Part shown: piece by piece, positions 1 to 8,572 of the stretch
How positions within the stretch are numbered: position 1 is the stretch's first letter
Layout of the letters: each line of letters starts with the position of its first letter
DNA from: Saprospirales bacterium
GTDB taxonomy: Bacteria; Bacteroidota; Bacteroidia; Chitinophagales; Saprospiraceae
Reading direction: 5' to 3'
Assembly (NCBI GenBank): GCA_016703765.1
Contig: JADJBL010000027.1
Coordinates: forward strand, 13,429-77,428
DNA: 64,000 bases
Notes under the pieces: generated by a model
Database searches by the model: none
What the model saw: the letters and a program-made list of their open reading frames with translations, nothing else
What the model was told of the DNA's origin: nothing
Made by a program: the position numbers and the translations under genes

Positions 1-542
1 CCACAGACCAACTCGAAACGGCCACGCTCGGCGCCGGATGCTTCTGGTGCATCGAAGCCGTATTGCTCGAAGTAGAAGGCGTTTATTCCGTCGTCTCCGG
101 CTATTCGGGCGGAAAGGAAGAAGATGCCGACTACCGGACGGTAAGCACCGGACTGACCGAACACGCAGAAGTCGTGCAGGTGAATTTCAATCCCAAAGTG
201 CTTTCCTTTGCCGATCTGCTCGAGATTTTCTGGAGCACCCACGACCCCACCACGCCCAATCGCCAGGGTAACGACGTGGGTCCGCAATACCGCTCCGCCA
301 TTTTTTACCACAATGACGCCCAAAAAGCCATTGCCGAGCAATCCAAAAAAGAGGTGGCCACCCAAATCTGGGACGACCCGATCGTCACCGAGATCGCCCC
401 GCTCAACGGGTTCTGGAAAGCGGAGGATTATCACCAGAATTACTACAACCTGACGGGCGACCGCAATCCCTACTGCACGTATGTTATCACGCCCAAAGTG
501 CAGAAATTCAGAAAGCAGTTTAAGGAAAAGCTGAAGGAATAG
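1..542 (+). CDS. msrA: Peptide-methionine (S)-S-oxide reductase MsrA, 5' end cut by the window
   Basis: Reduces methionine-S-sulfoxide in proteins in the cytoplasm. The frame is open to the left edge (codons from base 3), so the start lies outside. Visible are the catalytic GCFWC motif (bases 39-53), the GYSGG stretch, the STHDPTTPNRQGND block that binds substrate, QYRSAIFY, and the FWKAEDYHQNYY C-terminal motif. All are MsrA hallmarks, and about 180 residues remain, close to a full single-domain MsrA. No MsrB domain is fused at the C-terminus. The TAG stop at 540-542 runs into an AT-rich inverted repeat, which probably ends the transcript. Confidence 0.95.
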   Translation, partial: TDQLETATLGAGCFWCIEAVLLEVEGVYSVVSGYSGGKEEDADYRTVSTGLTEHAEVVQVNFNPKVLSFADLLEIFWSTHDPTTPNRQGNDVGPQYRSAIFYHNDAQKAIAEQSKKEVATQIWDDPIVTEIAPLNGFWKAEDYHQNYYNLTGDRNPYCTYVITPKVQKFRKQFKEKLKE

Positions 543-609
543 TTTTTGAGTTTATAAGGTTTTAAGTTTTTAGCGCCAAAAACTTATACCCTTAAAAACT
601 TAAAAACTG
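541..609. repeat. AT-rich intergenic inverted repeat after msrA
   Basis: Left arm 541-573 is built from AGTTTTTGAG/AAGTTTTTAG-like units. Right arm 577-608 is approximately its reverse complement (units of CTTAAAAACT). The left arm begins within the msrA stop codon. It could fold in the mRNA and act as a terminator. One copy of this sequence family was seen in the window. Confidence 0.6.
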
Positions 610-684
610 ATTGTTAAATATCATTGCCGGGGCATTCAAAAATTCCTACTTTCCCGGCACTTTACAAACGAAAAGAATTTTACT

Positions 685-1773
685 ATGATCCTAGGTATTC
701 CGAAAGAAACGAACGATAGGCGGGTCGCCTTTGCGCCCGCGACATTGGCCAAGGCGGTCAAGGATTTAGGCATTGAATGCTGGCTGGAAAGCGGCGCCGG
801 ACTAGCGGCCTCCTTCCCCGATGGAGCATATTCGGAGGTGGCAAAGGTCGTGACCCGCGCCGAACTGTTTCAACACTCCGATATCGTGGTGAGCATCAAC
901 CCAATTCCTGAGTCGGAGTGGAAACTCCTTAAGAAAGAGGCAATTGTGATCTCCCGCTTCGAGTCTTACATGAAGCCGGAAGTGGTGGGAAAACTCCAGG
1001 AAGCCGGCCTCAGGGCCTTCGGCCTGGACATGGTGCCCCGGACTACCCTTGCCCAATCGATGGACGTACTGTCCTCCCTCGCTTCCATCTCCGGATACAA
1101 GGCCGTTTTGCTGGCCACGCACTATTTTCCAAGATATTTCCCGATGCTGATCACCCCGGCGGGCAGCGTAAAACCCTCCACGGTGCTCGTGCTCGGTGCA
1201 GGGGTAGCCGGCCTTCAGGCCATTGCCACGGCTAAACGCCTCGGCGCCATTGTGGAGGCCTCCGATCCGCGTCTGGCTGTGAAGGAAGAGGTGGAGAGCC
1301 TCGGAGGGAAATTCATCCTGGTGGAAGGCGCCAAAGACGATTCCGGCGCGGGTGGATATGCCGTCGAGCAAAGCGAGGATTTTCTACAGCGCCAGCGCGT
1401 AGAGGTGCAGGCCCGGGCGGCCAAGGCCGACGTGATCATCACCACGGCCCAGGTGCGCGGTAAAAAAGCCCCCATGCTCCTTCCCGCTGAAACCGTCAAC
1501 CAGATGAAACCGGGCTCGGTCATCATCGACCTCGCAGCCTCCACCGGAGGAAACTGCGAATTGACCCAGGACGGCAAGGTCATTTCCCACAACGGGGTGA
1601 CTATCGTGGGCAACTCCGACCTGTCGCAGGAGCTACCACAAGACGCCAGCTTCCTGTTCGGCAACAACGTCCTGAACTTCATGAAGCTTTTCGTGAAAAA
1701 AGGAGAACTGGCCATCGACGAAAGCAACGTAATTATCCAGCAGTCGTTTATTACGGCCGGGGTTACGGCCTGA
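685..1773 (+). CDS. pntA: NAD(P) transhydrogenase subunit alpha, part 1 (PntAA-type), orphan
   Basis: 362 residues matching the NAD(H)-binding domain I of proton-translocating transhydrogenase, which couples hydride transfer between NADH and NADP+ to the proton gradient. N-terminal GIPKETNDRRVAFAP is typical of the alanine dehydrogenase/PntA family. RTTLAQSMDVLSSLASISGY corresponds to the PntA RDR region. VLGAGVAGLQAIATAKRLGA is the Rossmann loop, and the IIDLAASTGGNCE block favours PntA over alanine dehydrogenase. There is no membrane segment, so this is the split form whose partners PntAB and PntB normally follow; here a porin follows instead. The partners must be elsewhere or absent. A hairpin terminator sits just downstream. 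Confidence 0.88.
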   Translation: MILGIPKETNDRRVAFAPATLAKAVKDLGIECWLESGAGLAASFPDGAYSEVAKVVTRAELFQHSDIVVSINPIPESEWKLLKKEAIVISRFESYMKPEVVGKLQEAGLRAFGLDMVPRTTLAQSMDVLSSLASISGYKAVLLATHYFPRYFPMLITPAGSVKPSTVLVLGAGVAGLQAIATAKRLGAIVEASDPRLAVKEEVESLGGKFILVEGAKDDSGAGGYAVEQSEDFLQRQRVEVQARAAKADVIITTAQVRGKKAPMLLPAETVNQMKPGSVIIDLAASTGGNCELTQDGKVISHNGVTIVGNSDLSQELPQDASFLFGNNVLNFMKLFVKKGELAIDESNVIIQQSFITAGVTA

Positions 1774-1803
1774 CCGCAGAAAATACAAGGTTTTTGAATG
1801 AAT

Positions 1804-1840
1804 AAAAGTCATCTCGCAGTGTGTCTGCGAGGTGACTTTT
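1804..1840 (+). terminator. Hairpin terminator after pntA
   Basis: AAAAGTCATCTCGCAG (1804-1819) pairs with CTGCGAGGTGACTTTT (1825-1840) with one G-U pair and a 5-base loop. It lies 30 bases after the pntA stop and ends in a T run, as in a rho-independent terminator. It may separate pntA from the porin-like gene. Confidence 0.75.
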
Positions 1841-1909
1841 ATCATTAAGAAAGGCTTTAAAATTAGGCTTACTTGTGCCATATTTGAGTCTACTTAAAAA
1901 CGCAGTACC

Positions 1910-3175
1910 ATGCGTCCCACATCCTTGCGAAAAGCCTTTTTCCTCCTTCCCCTGCTTCTAATCTTCACATTATTTCTTTCCGGCCAAGGTAGCGCCGATC
2001 ATTCCTATAAGCCGCTGATTATCAAGCTGGACGAAAGCGGCGCCAAGTATATACGTTTTATCACCTGGCACCAGGTATGGGCTCAGACCAATAACTTGTC
2101 GGTGGAAGGGGCGAAATTGCAGATTACGCCTATGATCCGGCGTTCGCGCTTTTTGTTCTACGCCCAGGTCTCTCCCCGTTTTCTGATCCTGACCCACGTG
2201 GGGATGAATAACCTTACCCCTTCCAACCTGACGGCAACGGGGAGCGACGGCGATGCGCCGCAGCTTTTTGTGCACGACGCCTGGACCGAATTCAAGGTCA
2301 CCAAAAACGAGGCCTTGTACCTGGGAGGAGGCCTGCATTACTGGAACGGACTTTCCCGCCTGTCGAGCGCCGGCACCCTGAATTTTGCCACCCTCGACCA
2401 ACCGCGACCTTTTGCGCACTGGTATTCGCTGGGGCTGAGCGACCAGTTTGCCCGCCACCTCGGCATCTATGCAAAGGGCGCTATCGGAAAACTGGATTAC
2501 CGCCTGGCGCTCAACGCCCCGGGCCGCAATCCCCTGAAAGGAGGCCAAACCTATGGTTCGGATACGACCTTTGCCTATACCGGAGTGGCTCAACCAACGC
2601 AGGAGGGCAATCCCACCGGGAATACCATCGCCGAGGGCTATGTCCGCTATCAATTTTTCGACACCGAATCCATCAAACTACCTTATAACGTTGGCGCCTA
2701 CCTGGGGGAGAAAAAAGTCCTCGCCATCGGGGCCGGCTTTTTTGCCCACCCGAACGGGATGTACGACCAGGTGCGCGGCCTTCACGCCGATGTATTCCAC
2801 TTTTCGGTGGATGCCTTTCTGGATTTTCCGCTCTCCCGTGGCAATTCCGTCCAGGCCTACGCATCCTATATCAACTTCGATTACGGCGAAAATTTCGTCG
2901 GCCGCTGGGCGGGCACCGGGGATGTCCTGTACGGACAGCTCGCGGTTTTCCTCAAACCTCTTCGCGCAATGCCGTATATTGCAATCCAGCGGGCGGCGTA
3001 CCACGACTATTCCGAATCAAAACCGCTGCTGGGCCTCGACCTGGGCCTCAATTACTTTATACAGGGCCACAACGCCAAGCTCACCCTGGAATACCACCGC
3101 ATCGCCCGCGATCCCAGGGAAACGGCCGGCGGCGACCTTAGCCAGCTTCGGCTACAGGCGCATATTTTTCTTTAA
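1910..3175 (+). CDS. Putative outer-membrane porin-like beta-barrel protein
   Basis: 421 residues, family not recognised with certainty. Residues 1-27 form a signal peptide (Lys/Arg, then a Leu/Phe-rich core). The rest alternates hydrophobic and polar residues with many aromatics (for example WHQVWAQTNN, FLFYAQVSPRFLIL) and ends LRLQAHIFL. A terminal aromatic-hydrophobic strand like this is what outer-membrane barrels show. The layout resembles phosphate-selective porin-type proteins of Bacteroidota. It lies only 30 bases upstream of the acs start codon, so the two may be co-transcribed; a role in acetate or other small-solute passage is inference only. Confidence 0.6.
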   Translation: MRPTSLRKAFFLLPLLLIFTLFLSGQGSADHSYKPLIIKLDESGAKYIRFITWHQVWAQTNNLSVEGAKLQITPMIRRSRFLFYAQVSPRFLILTHVGMNNLTPSNLTATGSDGDAPQLFVHDAWTEFKVTKNEALYLGGGLHYWNGLSRLSSAGTLNFATLDQPRPFAHWYSLGLSDQFARHLGIYAKGAIGKLDYRLALNAPGRNPLKGGQTYGSDTTFAYTGVAQPTQEGNPTGNTIAEGYVRYQFFDTESIKLPYNVGAYLGEKKVLAIGAGFFAHPNGMYDQVRGLHADVFHFSVDAFLDFPLSRGNSVQAYASYINFDYGENFVGRWAGTGDVLYGQLAVFLKPLRAMPYIAIQRAAYHDYSESKPLLGLDLGLNYFIQGHNAKLTLEYHRIARDPRETAGGDLSQLRLQAHIFL

Positions 3176-3205
3176 TTGGAATATAAACCGACAAAAAATA
3201 CTGTT

Positions 3206-5104
3206 ATGTCAATGCACATCAAGACTTGGGACGAATATCAGAGCGCTTATCGTCAGAGCGTAGAAGATCCGGAAGGCTTTTGGGCCGGCTTGGCTGAAAC
3301 CTTTTCCTGGCGTCGTAAATGGGATAAAGTGCTGGACTGGAATTTCAAAGACCCGAAGATCGAGTGGTTCGCCGGGGGAAAACTGAATATCACGGAAAAC
3401 TGCCTCGACCGCCATTTGGAAACCCGAGGCGATCAGGCGGCCTTTATTTGGGAGCCCAACGACCCCGCAACTCCTTCCAGGACCATCACCTACCGGCAGC
3501 TCTACCACGAGGTTTGCAAGACCGCCAACGCCCTGAAAGCAAACGGCATCAAAAAAGGCGACCGCGTTTGTTTCTACATGCCCATGATTCCGCAACTGGC
3601 CATCGGCATTTTGGCCTGCGCCCGCATCGGCGCGGTGCATTCCGTCGTATTTGCCGGTTTTTCCGCCTCGGCGCTTGCCGACCGCATCAAGGACGCCACC
3701 TGCAAAATGGTCATCTGCTCGGATTTCAACCCCCGCGGCGCCAAGAATATCCCGGTGAAAGCCATTGTAGACGAGGCCCTTGCCATGGGCTGCGACAGCG
3801 TGAAAACCGTGCTGGTCTATAAGCGTACCGACCAGAATGTTCACTTTAACGAGGGGATCGACAAATGGTGGAGCGCCGAGGTGGACCATCAGGCAGACGA
3901 GTGTCCGGCAGAGGTCATGGACGCCGAAGATATGCTGTTTATCCTGTATACCTCCGGCTCGACCGGAAAACCCAAGGGGGTGGTACATACGATCGGGGGC
4001 TATATGGTCTTTACCAGTTACACTTTCCTCAACGTATTCCAGTACAAGCCCGGCGACGTCTTCTGGTGCACCGCCGATATCGGCTGGGTGACCGGCCACT
4101 CGTACATAGTGTACGGGCCGCTGCTGTCCGGCGCCACCTCCGTCATGTTCGAAGGGGTCCCGACCTTCCCGGACCCGGGGCGTTTCTGGGAGGTGTGCGA
4201 AAAACACCAGGTCAACCAGTTTTACACCGCGCCCACCGCGATTCGCGCCCTCATGCTGGAAGGCGATGAATGGCCGCTCAAACACGAACTGAAATCCATT
4301 CGCGTGCTCGGCTCGGTAGGAGAACCCATCAACGAAGAGGCCTGGCATTGGTACGACGAGAAGGTCGGCAAGGGCCGTTGTCCCATCGTGGACACCTGGT
4401 GGCAGACCGAAACCGGAGGCATTCTCATATCCGCTATGGCAAACATCACCCCGCTCATACCCTCCTTCGCCACCCTTCCGGTACCCGGCGTCCAACCGGT
4501 GTTGCTCACGGCGGAGGGCAAATTGATCGAGGAAAACGAGGCGGAGGGCCTGCTTTGCATCAAGTTTCCCTGGCCCGGCATGCTCCGCACCACCTACGGC
4601 GACCACGAACGCTGCCGGCAGACCTATTTCTCCACCTTCGCCGACTATTACTTTACCGGCGACGGCGCCAAGCGCGATAAGAACGGCAATTACCGCATCA
4701 TCGGGCGGGTGGACGACGTGATCAACGTATCCGGTCACCGCCTCGGCACCGCCGAGATCGAAAGCGCCATCAACCAGCATAAAAATGTAGTGGAGTCTGC
4801 CGTGGGGGGCTATCCGCACGAGATCAAAGGCCAGGGCATCTACGCCTACGTGATTCTCGCCAACGCGGTGAGCGACGAAGCGGCCTTCATCAAGGAAGTG
4901 CGCGACGTGGTGACCAAAGAGATAGGCCCCATCGCTAAACCCGACCGGATTCAAATCGTTCCCGGGCTGCCCAAAACGCGCTCGGGCAAGATCATGCGGC
5001 GCATTCTGCGCAAGATCGCGGCGGGCGAAACCTCCAACCTGGGCGACGTAACCACTTTGCTCAACCCGGAAGTGGTGGATGTCATCAAGGATGGAGCAGT
5101 ATAG
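3206..5104 (+). CDS. acs: Acetyl-CoA synthetase (AMP-forming)
   Basis: 632 residues. Converts acetate, ATP and CoA to acetyl-CoA through acetyl-AMP. Seen: the P-loop YTSGSTGKPKGVVH, the adenylate-binding DTWWQTETGG, YYFTGDGAKRDKNGNYRIIGR, DDVINVSGHRLGTAEIE, and the C-terminal KTRSGKIMRR loop whose lysine is the conserved regulatory acetylation site in this family. The full length and order of motifs fit Acs. An upstream in-frame TTG (3176) directly touches the previous stop; ATG at 3206 (or 3212) gives the usual N-terminus and is preferred. Acs would feed acetyl-CoA into the PHA genes a few kilobases downstream. Confidence 0.96.
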   Translation: MSMHIKTWDEYQSAYRQSVEDPEGFWAGLAETFSWRRKWDKVLDWNFKDPKIEWFAGGKLNITENCLDRHLETRGDQAAFIWEPNDPATPSRTITYRQLYHEVCKTANALKANGIKKGDRVCFYMPMIPQLAIGILACARIGAVHSVVFAGFSASALADRIKDATCKMVICSDFNPRGAKNIPVKAIVDEALAMGCDSVKTVLVYKRTDQNVHFNEGIDKWWSAEVDHQADECPAEVMDAEDMLFILYTSGSTGKPKGVVHTIGGYMVFTSYTFLNVFQYKPGDVFWCTADIGWVTGHSYIVYGPLLSGATSVMFEGVPTFPDPGRFWEVCEKHQVNQFYTAPTAIRALMLEGDEWPLKHELKSIRVLGSVGEPINEEAWHWYDEKVGKGRCPIVDTWWQTETGGILISAMANITPLIPSFATLPVPGVQPVLLTAEGKLIEENEAEGLLCIKFPWPGMLRTTYGDHERCRQTYFSTFADYYFTGDGAKRDKNGNYRIIGRVDDVINVSGHRLGTAEIESAINQHKNVVESAVGGYPHEIKGQGIYAYVILANAVSDEAAFIKEVRDVVTKEIGPIAKPDRIQIVPGLPKTRSGKIMRRILRKIAAGETSNLGDVTTLLNPEVVDVIKDGAV

Positions 5105-5116
5105 TAAAAAGGTGAT

Positions 5117-6079
5117 ATGAAGGCATTGGTCCTGAGCGCAGCAGATGCGCCCCTTACGGTCGAAGAACTACCAGATCCCGTTCCCGGCGTTGGAGAGGTG
5201 GTGGTGGATATCGCCGCCGCCGCCCTCAACCACCGGGACGTCTGGATCACCAAAGGGAAATATCCCGGCATCAAATTTCCGGCCATCCTGGGCTCAGACG
5301 GCGCAGGTTGGCTGGAAGGCCGCCGGGTGCTGCTCGACCCCGGCTTTCATTGGGGCGAGGATCCGAACGCACAGAGCAAGGCCTACCATATCCTGGGCCT
5401 CCCAAGCCATGGGGCCTTCGCCACCCGGGTGGCTATTCCCCGGGCTAACGTGTACGAGGTTCCGGCTCATCTGAACATGGAGCAAGCCGCCGCCCTGCCG
5501 CTGGCCGGGCTGACCGCCTACCGGGCCCTTTTCTTTCGCGCTGCACTAAAAGCAGGGGAGAAAGTACTGATCACCGGGATCGGCGGGGGAGTGGCTTTAT
5601 TTGCCTTTCAATTTGCCAGAGCTGCCGGCGCCGAGGTCTTTGTCAGCTCGGGCTCGGACGAAAAACTGGCCAGGGCGCTCGCCATGGGCGCCGCAGCCGG
5701 CGTAAATTATCAGACAGAGGGCTGGGCCAAACAACTCAAGGAATTGGCCGGTGGATTTGACGTTATCGTGGACAGCGCGGCGGGACCCGGATTTCCGGAT
5801 CTGCTTTCCCTGCTCAATCCTTCAGGCCGGATCGTGCTCTACGGTGGCACCCGGGGCCCCATTCCAAACCTCAATCCCCAGCAAATCTTTTGGAGGCAGC
5901 TCAACATCATGGGCTCCACCATGGGCAATCCCACCGACTTTTCCAACATGGTCGCATTTGTAAGCAAGCACAAGATCGAGCCGGTGGTGGATTCGGTTTT
6001 TCCGCTGGAGGAGGGCCAGGCGGCGTTTGAGCGCATGGCGGGGGGAGTGCAGTTTGGAAAGATTGTGTTGCGGGTTTAA
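5117..6079 (+). CDS. MDR-family zinc-type alcohol dehydrogenase / quinone oxidoreductase-like protein
   Basis: 320 residues of the medium-chain dehydrogenase/reductase superfamily. The N-terminal GroES-like part contains ALNHRDVWITKGKYPGIKFP and LGSDGAGWL. The nucleotide-binding part has ITGIGGGVALFAFQFARAAGA followed by LYGGTRG. The structural-zinc four-cysteine loop is missing, so it resembles the YhdH/quinone-oxidoreductase branch rather than classical ADH. It starts 12 bases after acs and may be in the same transcript. Its 3' end overlaps the convergent gene by 4 bases. The substrate cannot be told from sequence. Confidence 0.85.
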   Translation: MKALVLSAADAPLTVEELPDPVPGVGEVVVDIAAAALNHRDVWITKGKYPGIKFPAILGSDGAGWLEGRRVLLDPGFHWGEDPNAQSKAYHILGLPSHGAFATRVAIPRANVYEVPAHLNMEQAAALPLAGLTAYRALFFRAALKAGEKVLITGIGGGVALFAFQFARAAGAEVFVSSGSDEKLARALAMGAAAGVNYQTEGWAKQLKELAGGFDVIVDSAAGPGFPDLLSLLNPSGRIVLYGGTRGPIPNLNPQQIFWRQLNIMGSTMGNPTDFSNMVAFVSKHKIEPVVDSVFPLEEGQAAFERMAGGVQFGKIVLRV

Positions 6080-7521
6080 CCCGGAAACAACAACTTTTCC
6101 TTGCTCAGATAATTATCCACCAATCGGTTGAAGACTTTGGGGATATGGCTCTTTAACTCCTGCAGGAGGTCGGCCACCTGGGGGGCCCGGTCCGGATGGT
6201 CCTTGAGGGTTTTGATCTGTTCGGCCATGAGCTGGTAGAGGGATTCCTCGTCGAGCGTCATTTCCTTGTATTCGGCCACGGCGTTGTACCAGAACAGGGT
6301 AGGGAGGTAATTAGCGCGGCTCTTGTACTTTTTCTCCAACTCGAGCAGGCGGTTTTGCCGGATGAGGCGGATCATTTTCTTATAATCCTTGAGCGCCAGC
6401 AAGGTCTCGAGGAAGGCGGTAAAGAAGATGTGCCAGCGATACTCGAAGATCTCCTTTTTGTAGGCCCGCAGGAAGGAGTTGGCATAGTTTTCGGCGTTCT
6501 TGTAGCGCTCGTTTTTGTTGAGGCATTTGATAAAAAATGCGACAAAACCCACCTTGGCGTGGAAATTCGGGGTGACCTTCATCTCCGGATACGCCTCTTT
6601 CATGACCCGCAAGGCTTCCTCTTTCTTCTCCTGCCGGAGCAATACCGCTGCCAGGTTGGTGGCGTAGAACAGAAAATCGTGGTTCTTGCTTCGCAAGGAC
6701 AGATACCCATAGTAAGCCGCCTTGTCAAAATCCTGGAACTTGGAATACAGCAGCAGGCTGTTGCTGTAGTAGTTCAACAGCAGGCGCTTGGAGTAATAGC
6801 GGCCCTGGCGGAACAGCTCGTCGAGGTAGTTGAATTTTTCGAGCAGGGGCTCGAAGTTGCGGTAATTGAAGCCGATGAAGATCAGGCGGACCAGGGCCAG
6901 GTAGCGGTTGTGCCCGTCGAGTTTTTCGTCGTAAAACACATCGGAGAGCCAGCGCTCCCATTGGATGGACTCGGAGTTGTCGCCGGCGTATTGGTTGACA
7001 ATATCGAGGGTGGCCTGGTGCAGCTTTTCGTTGGTCATCAGCGAGTGCTGATACATCGGGTCGTAGCGCTTGATAAATTCGTTGGCCAGGTCGTGGTCGG
7101 CATACCGGAGACGGATGAGCAGGAAATGGCGGTAGTGGACCACCAGCTCGAAGAACTTGACGAAATAGAAGGAGGGGTGCTTGAAATGCCTGATCTCGCG
7201 AAGCAGCTGCTTTTCGTCTTCGGGCAGGATGCTATCGGTCATAATCTTGTGCTCCAGGCCGCTCATCCATTCGAAATGGGCATCCACGTCGATGGCGGTC
7301 AGGCGCTCGGTGATCCAGGTTTTCAGGTTGGAAAACTTCCGCTTGTCCAGCTCCTCGTCGAAGGGGGTGAACTGGTGGATATTCCTGCAATTATGGTCGA
7401 TCTGCTGGAGGATCTCCAGCCTTTTTTCGTCCTCAAACTGCTGGATGCCCAACAAATAGGAGGTTTCGTGGGGTAGCAGGGAATGGGCAAAATCGTTGAA
7501 CTTCTGCAGCTTGCTTCGCAT
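6076..7521 (-). CDS. Hypothetical alpha-helical TPR-like protein
   Basis: 481 residues, not recognised. There is no signal peptide or membrane segment. The sequence is almost wholly helical and rich in Leu, Tyr, Phe, Lys and Glu. Pairs such as FDKAAYYGYLSLRSKNHDFLFY, then NLAAVLLRQEKKEEALRVMKEA, followed by KNERYKNAENYANSFLRAYKK, have the spacing of degenerate tetratricopeptide or similar solenoid repeats (about residues 200-400). This suggests a cytoplasmic scaffold or protein-binding role. It is transcribed toward the MDR gene (tail-to-tail, 4-base overlap) and its nearest same-strand neighbour is the phaB-like gene upstream. Confidence 0.6.
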   Translation of the reverse strand: MRSKLQKFNDFAHSLLPHETSYLLGIQQFEDEKRLEILQQIDHNCRNIHQFTPFDEELDKRKFSNLKTWITERLTAIDVDAHFEWMSGLEHKIMTDSILPEDEKQLLREIRHFKHPSFYFVKFFELVVHYRHFLLIRLRYADHDLANEFIKRYDPMYQHSLMTNEKLHQATLDIVNQYAGDNSESIQWERWLSDVFYDEKLDGHNRYLALVRLIFIGFNYRNFEPLLEKFNYLDELFRQGRYYSKRLLLNYYSNSLLLYSKFQDFDKAAYYGYLSLRSKNHDFLFYATNLAAVLLRQEKKEEALRVMKEAYPEMKVTPNFHAKVGFVAFFIKCLNKNERYKNAENYANSFLRAYKKEIFEYRWHIFFTAFLETLLALKDYKKMIRLIRQNRLLELEKKYKSRANYLPTLFWYNAVAEYKEMTLDEESLYQLMAEQIKTLKDHPDRAPQVADLLQELKSHIPKVFNRLVDNYLSKEKLLFPG

Positions 7522-7574
7522 AGTGACACGAATTCAAAAGAAGCAGGAAGTTAAGTAAAAAGTGGAAGTTTTGC

Positions 7575-8318
7575 CTACAAAACCAGACCTCCGTCTACCG
7601 ACAATACCGTTCCATTGATGAACGCGGCGTCTTCGGAGGCGAGAAAGGCGTATGCTGCGGCGATTTCTTCCGGTTTTCCAAGGCGTCCGGCCGGGGTTTT
7701 CTCCCGCAGTTGCTGCAAGACCTCCTCCGGGATGGTGCCCATCATTTCGGTGGCGATAAATCCGGGCGCCACGGCGTTGGCGGTGATGCCCTTGCGGCCG
7801 AACTCCCGTGCCCAAACCTTGGTCATGCCGATGACCCCCGCTTTGGTGGCCGCGTAGTTGGTCTGGCCGAAGTTGCCGTAAATCCCCACCACCGAAGAGG
7901 CGCTGACGATGCGGCCGAATCCGGCCTCGGCCATATAGGGGTGAACCGCTTTGGTGCAGTGAAACACCCCGCTCAGGTTGACGCTGATGACCTGATCCCA
8001 TTGTTCCAGGGTGATCTTTTTCATCGAGGCATCGCGGGTAATGCCGGCGTTGTTGATCAAAATATCGATCCGGCCGAAGCGGTCGAAAACGGCTTTGGCG
8101 GCGGCTTCCACGGCAGGGTAGTCGGTCGTGTTGACCTGGAAGAAAACTACGTCCTTCCCCTCGGCCCGGAAGGCCTCTGCTACCGCTTCCCCTTTTTCCT
8201 TGCTGATATCCCAAATAGCGACCCTGGCGCCGTCCTCCGCAAAGCGGCGGGTGGTGGCCAATCCGATTCCGTTTGCTCCTCCCGTAATGATGGCGACTCT
8301 GTCCTGCAATCGTTTCAT
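7575..8318 (-). CDS. 3-oxoacyl-ACP / acetoacetyl-CoA reductase, SDR family (first of two)
   Basis: 247 residues, short-chain dehydrogenase. Seen: TGGANGIGLATTRRF (NADP-binding TGxxxGxG), NNAGITRDASM, the catalytic Ser (SASSVVGIYG), Tyr and Lys (NYAATKAG), and PGFIATEM. NAGITRD and the overall pattern fit FabG/PhaB. Its location head-to-head with the thiolase suggests NADPH reduction of acetoacetyl-CoA to (R)-3-hydroxybutyryl-CoA, but a FabG role cannot be excluded. A second, different SDR lies beyond phaC. ATG at 8318 is chosen over a TTG two codons upstream. Confidence 0.88.
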   Translation of the reverse strand: MKRLQDRVAIITGGANGIGLATTRRFAEDGARVAIWDISKEKGEAVAEAFRAEGKDVVFFQVNTTDYPAVEAAAKAVFDRFGRIDILINNAGITRDASMKKITLEQWDQVISVNLSGVFHCTKAVHPYMAEAGFGRIVSASSVVGIYGNFGQTNYAATKAGVIGMTKVWAREFGRKGITANAVAPGFIATEMMGTIPEEVLQQLREKTPAGRLGKPEEIAAAYAFLASEDAAFINGTVLSVDGGLVL

Positions 8319-8572
8319 ATTCAATATGGTTACTGGTATAAAGAAAATCCGAGCCTTTCTATGAAAACACCAAGGTAAGCAGGGCTCCGACCCTTGCGAA
8401 TGACCACCTCTTGTTAGGGCTTATTGACTTAAAGAAAATCCGGGCTCTGGATTTGAATTAAAATATTGATTTACTTGAATTTGTAAGCGCTAAAAAAACG
8501 CCTTGACCGTTTTATGACCGTGAACCTTTTCCGGAATTCCCTTATTTTTACTTTCCTAATAAAGACCAAACT

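Noticed and set aside
3209..4954. A 581-codon minus-strand frame opposite acs
   Set aside because: Acs motifs are complete on the plus strand; the antisense frame exists only because stop codons are rare there in GC-rich DNA.
6196..7476. A 426-codon plus-strand frame opposite the TPR-like gene
   Set aside because: Val/Gly/Glu-rich shadow without start context; the minus-strand protein has ordinary helical composition.
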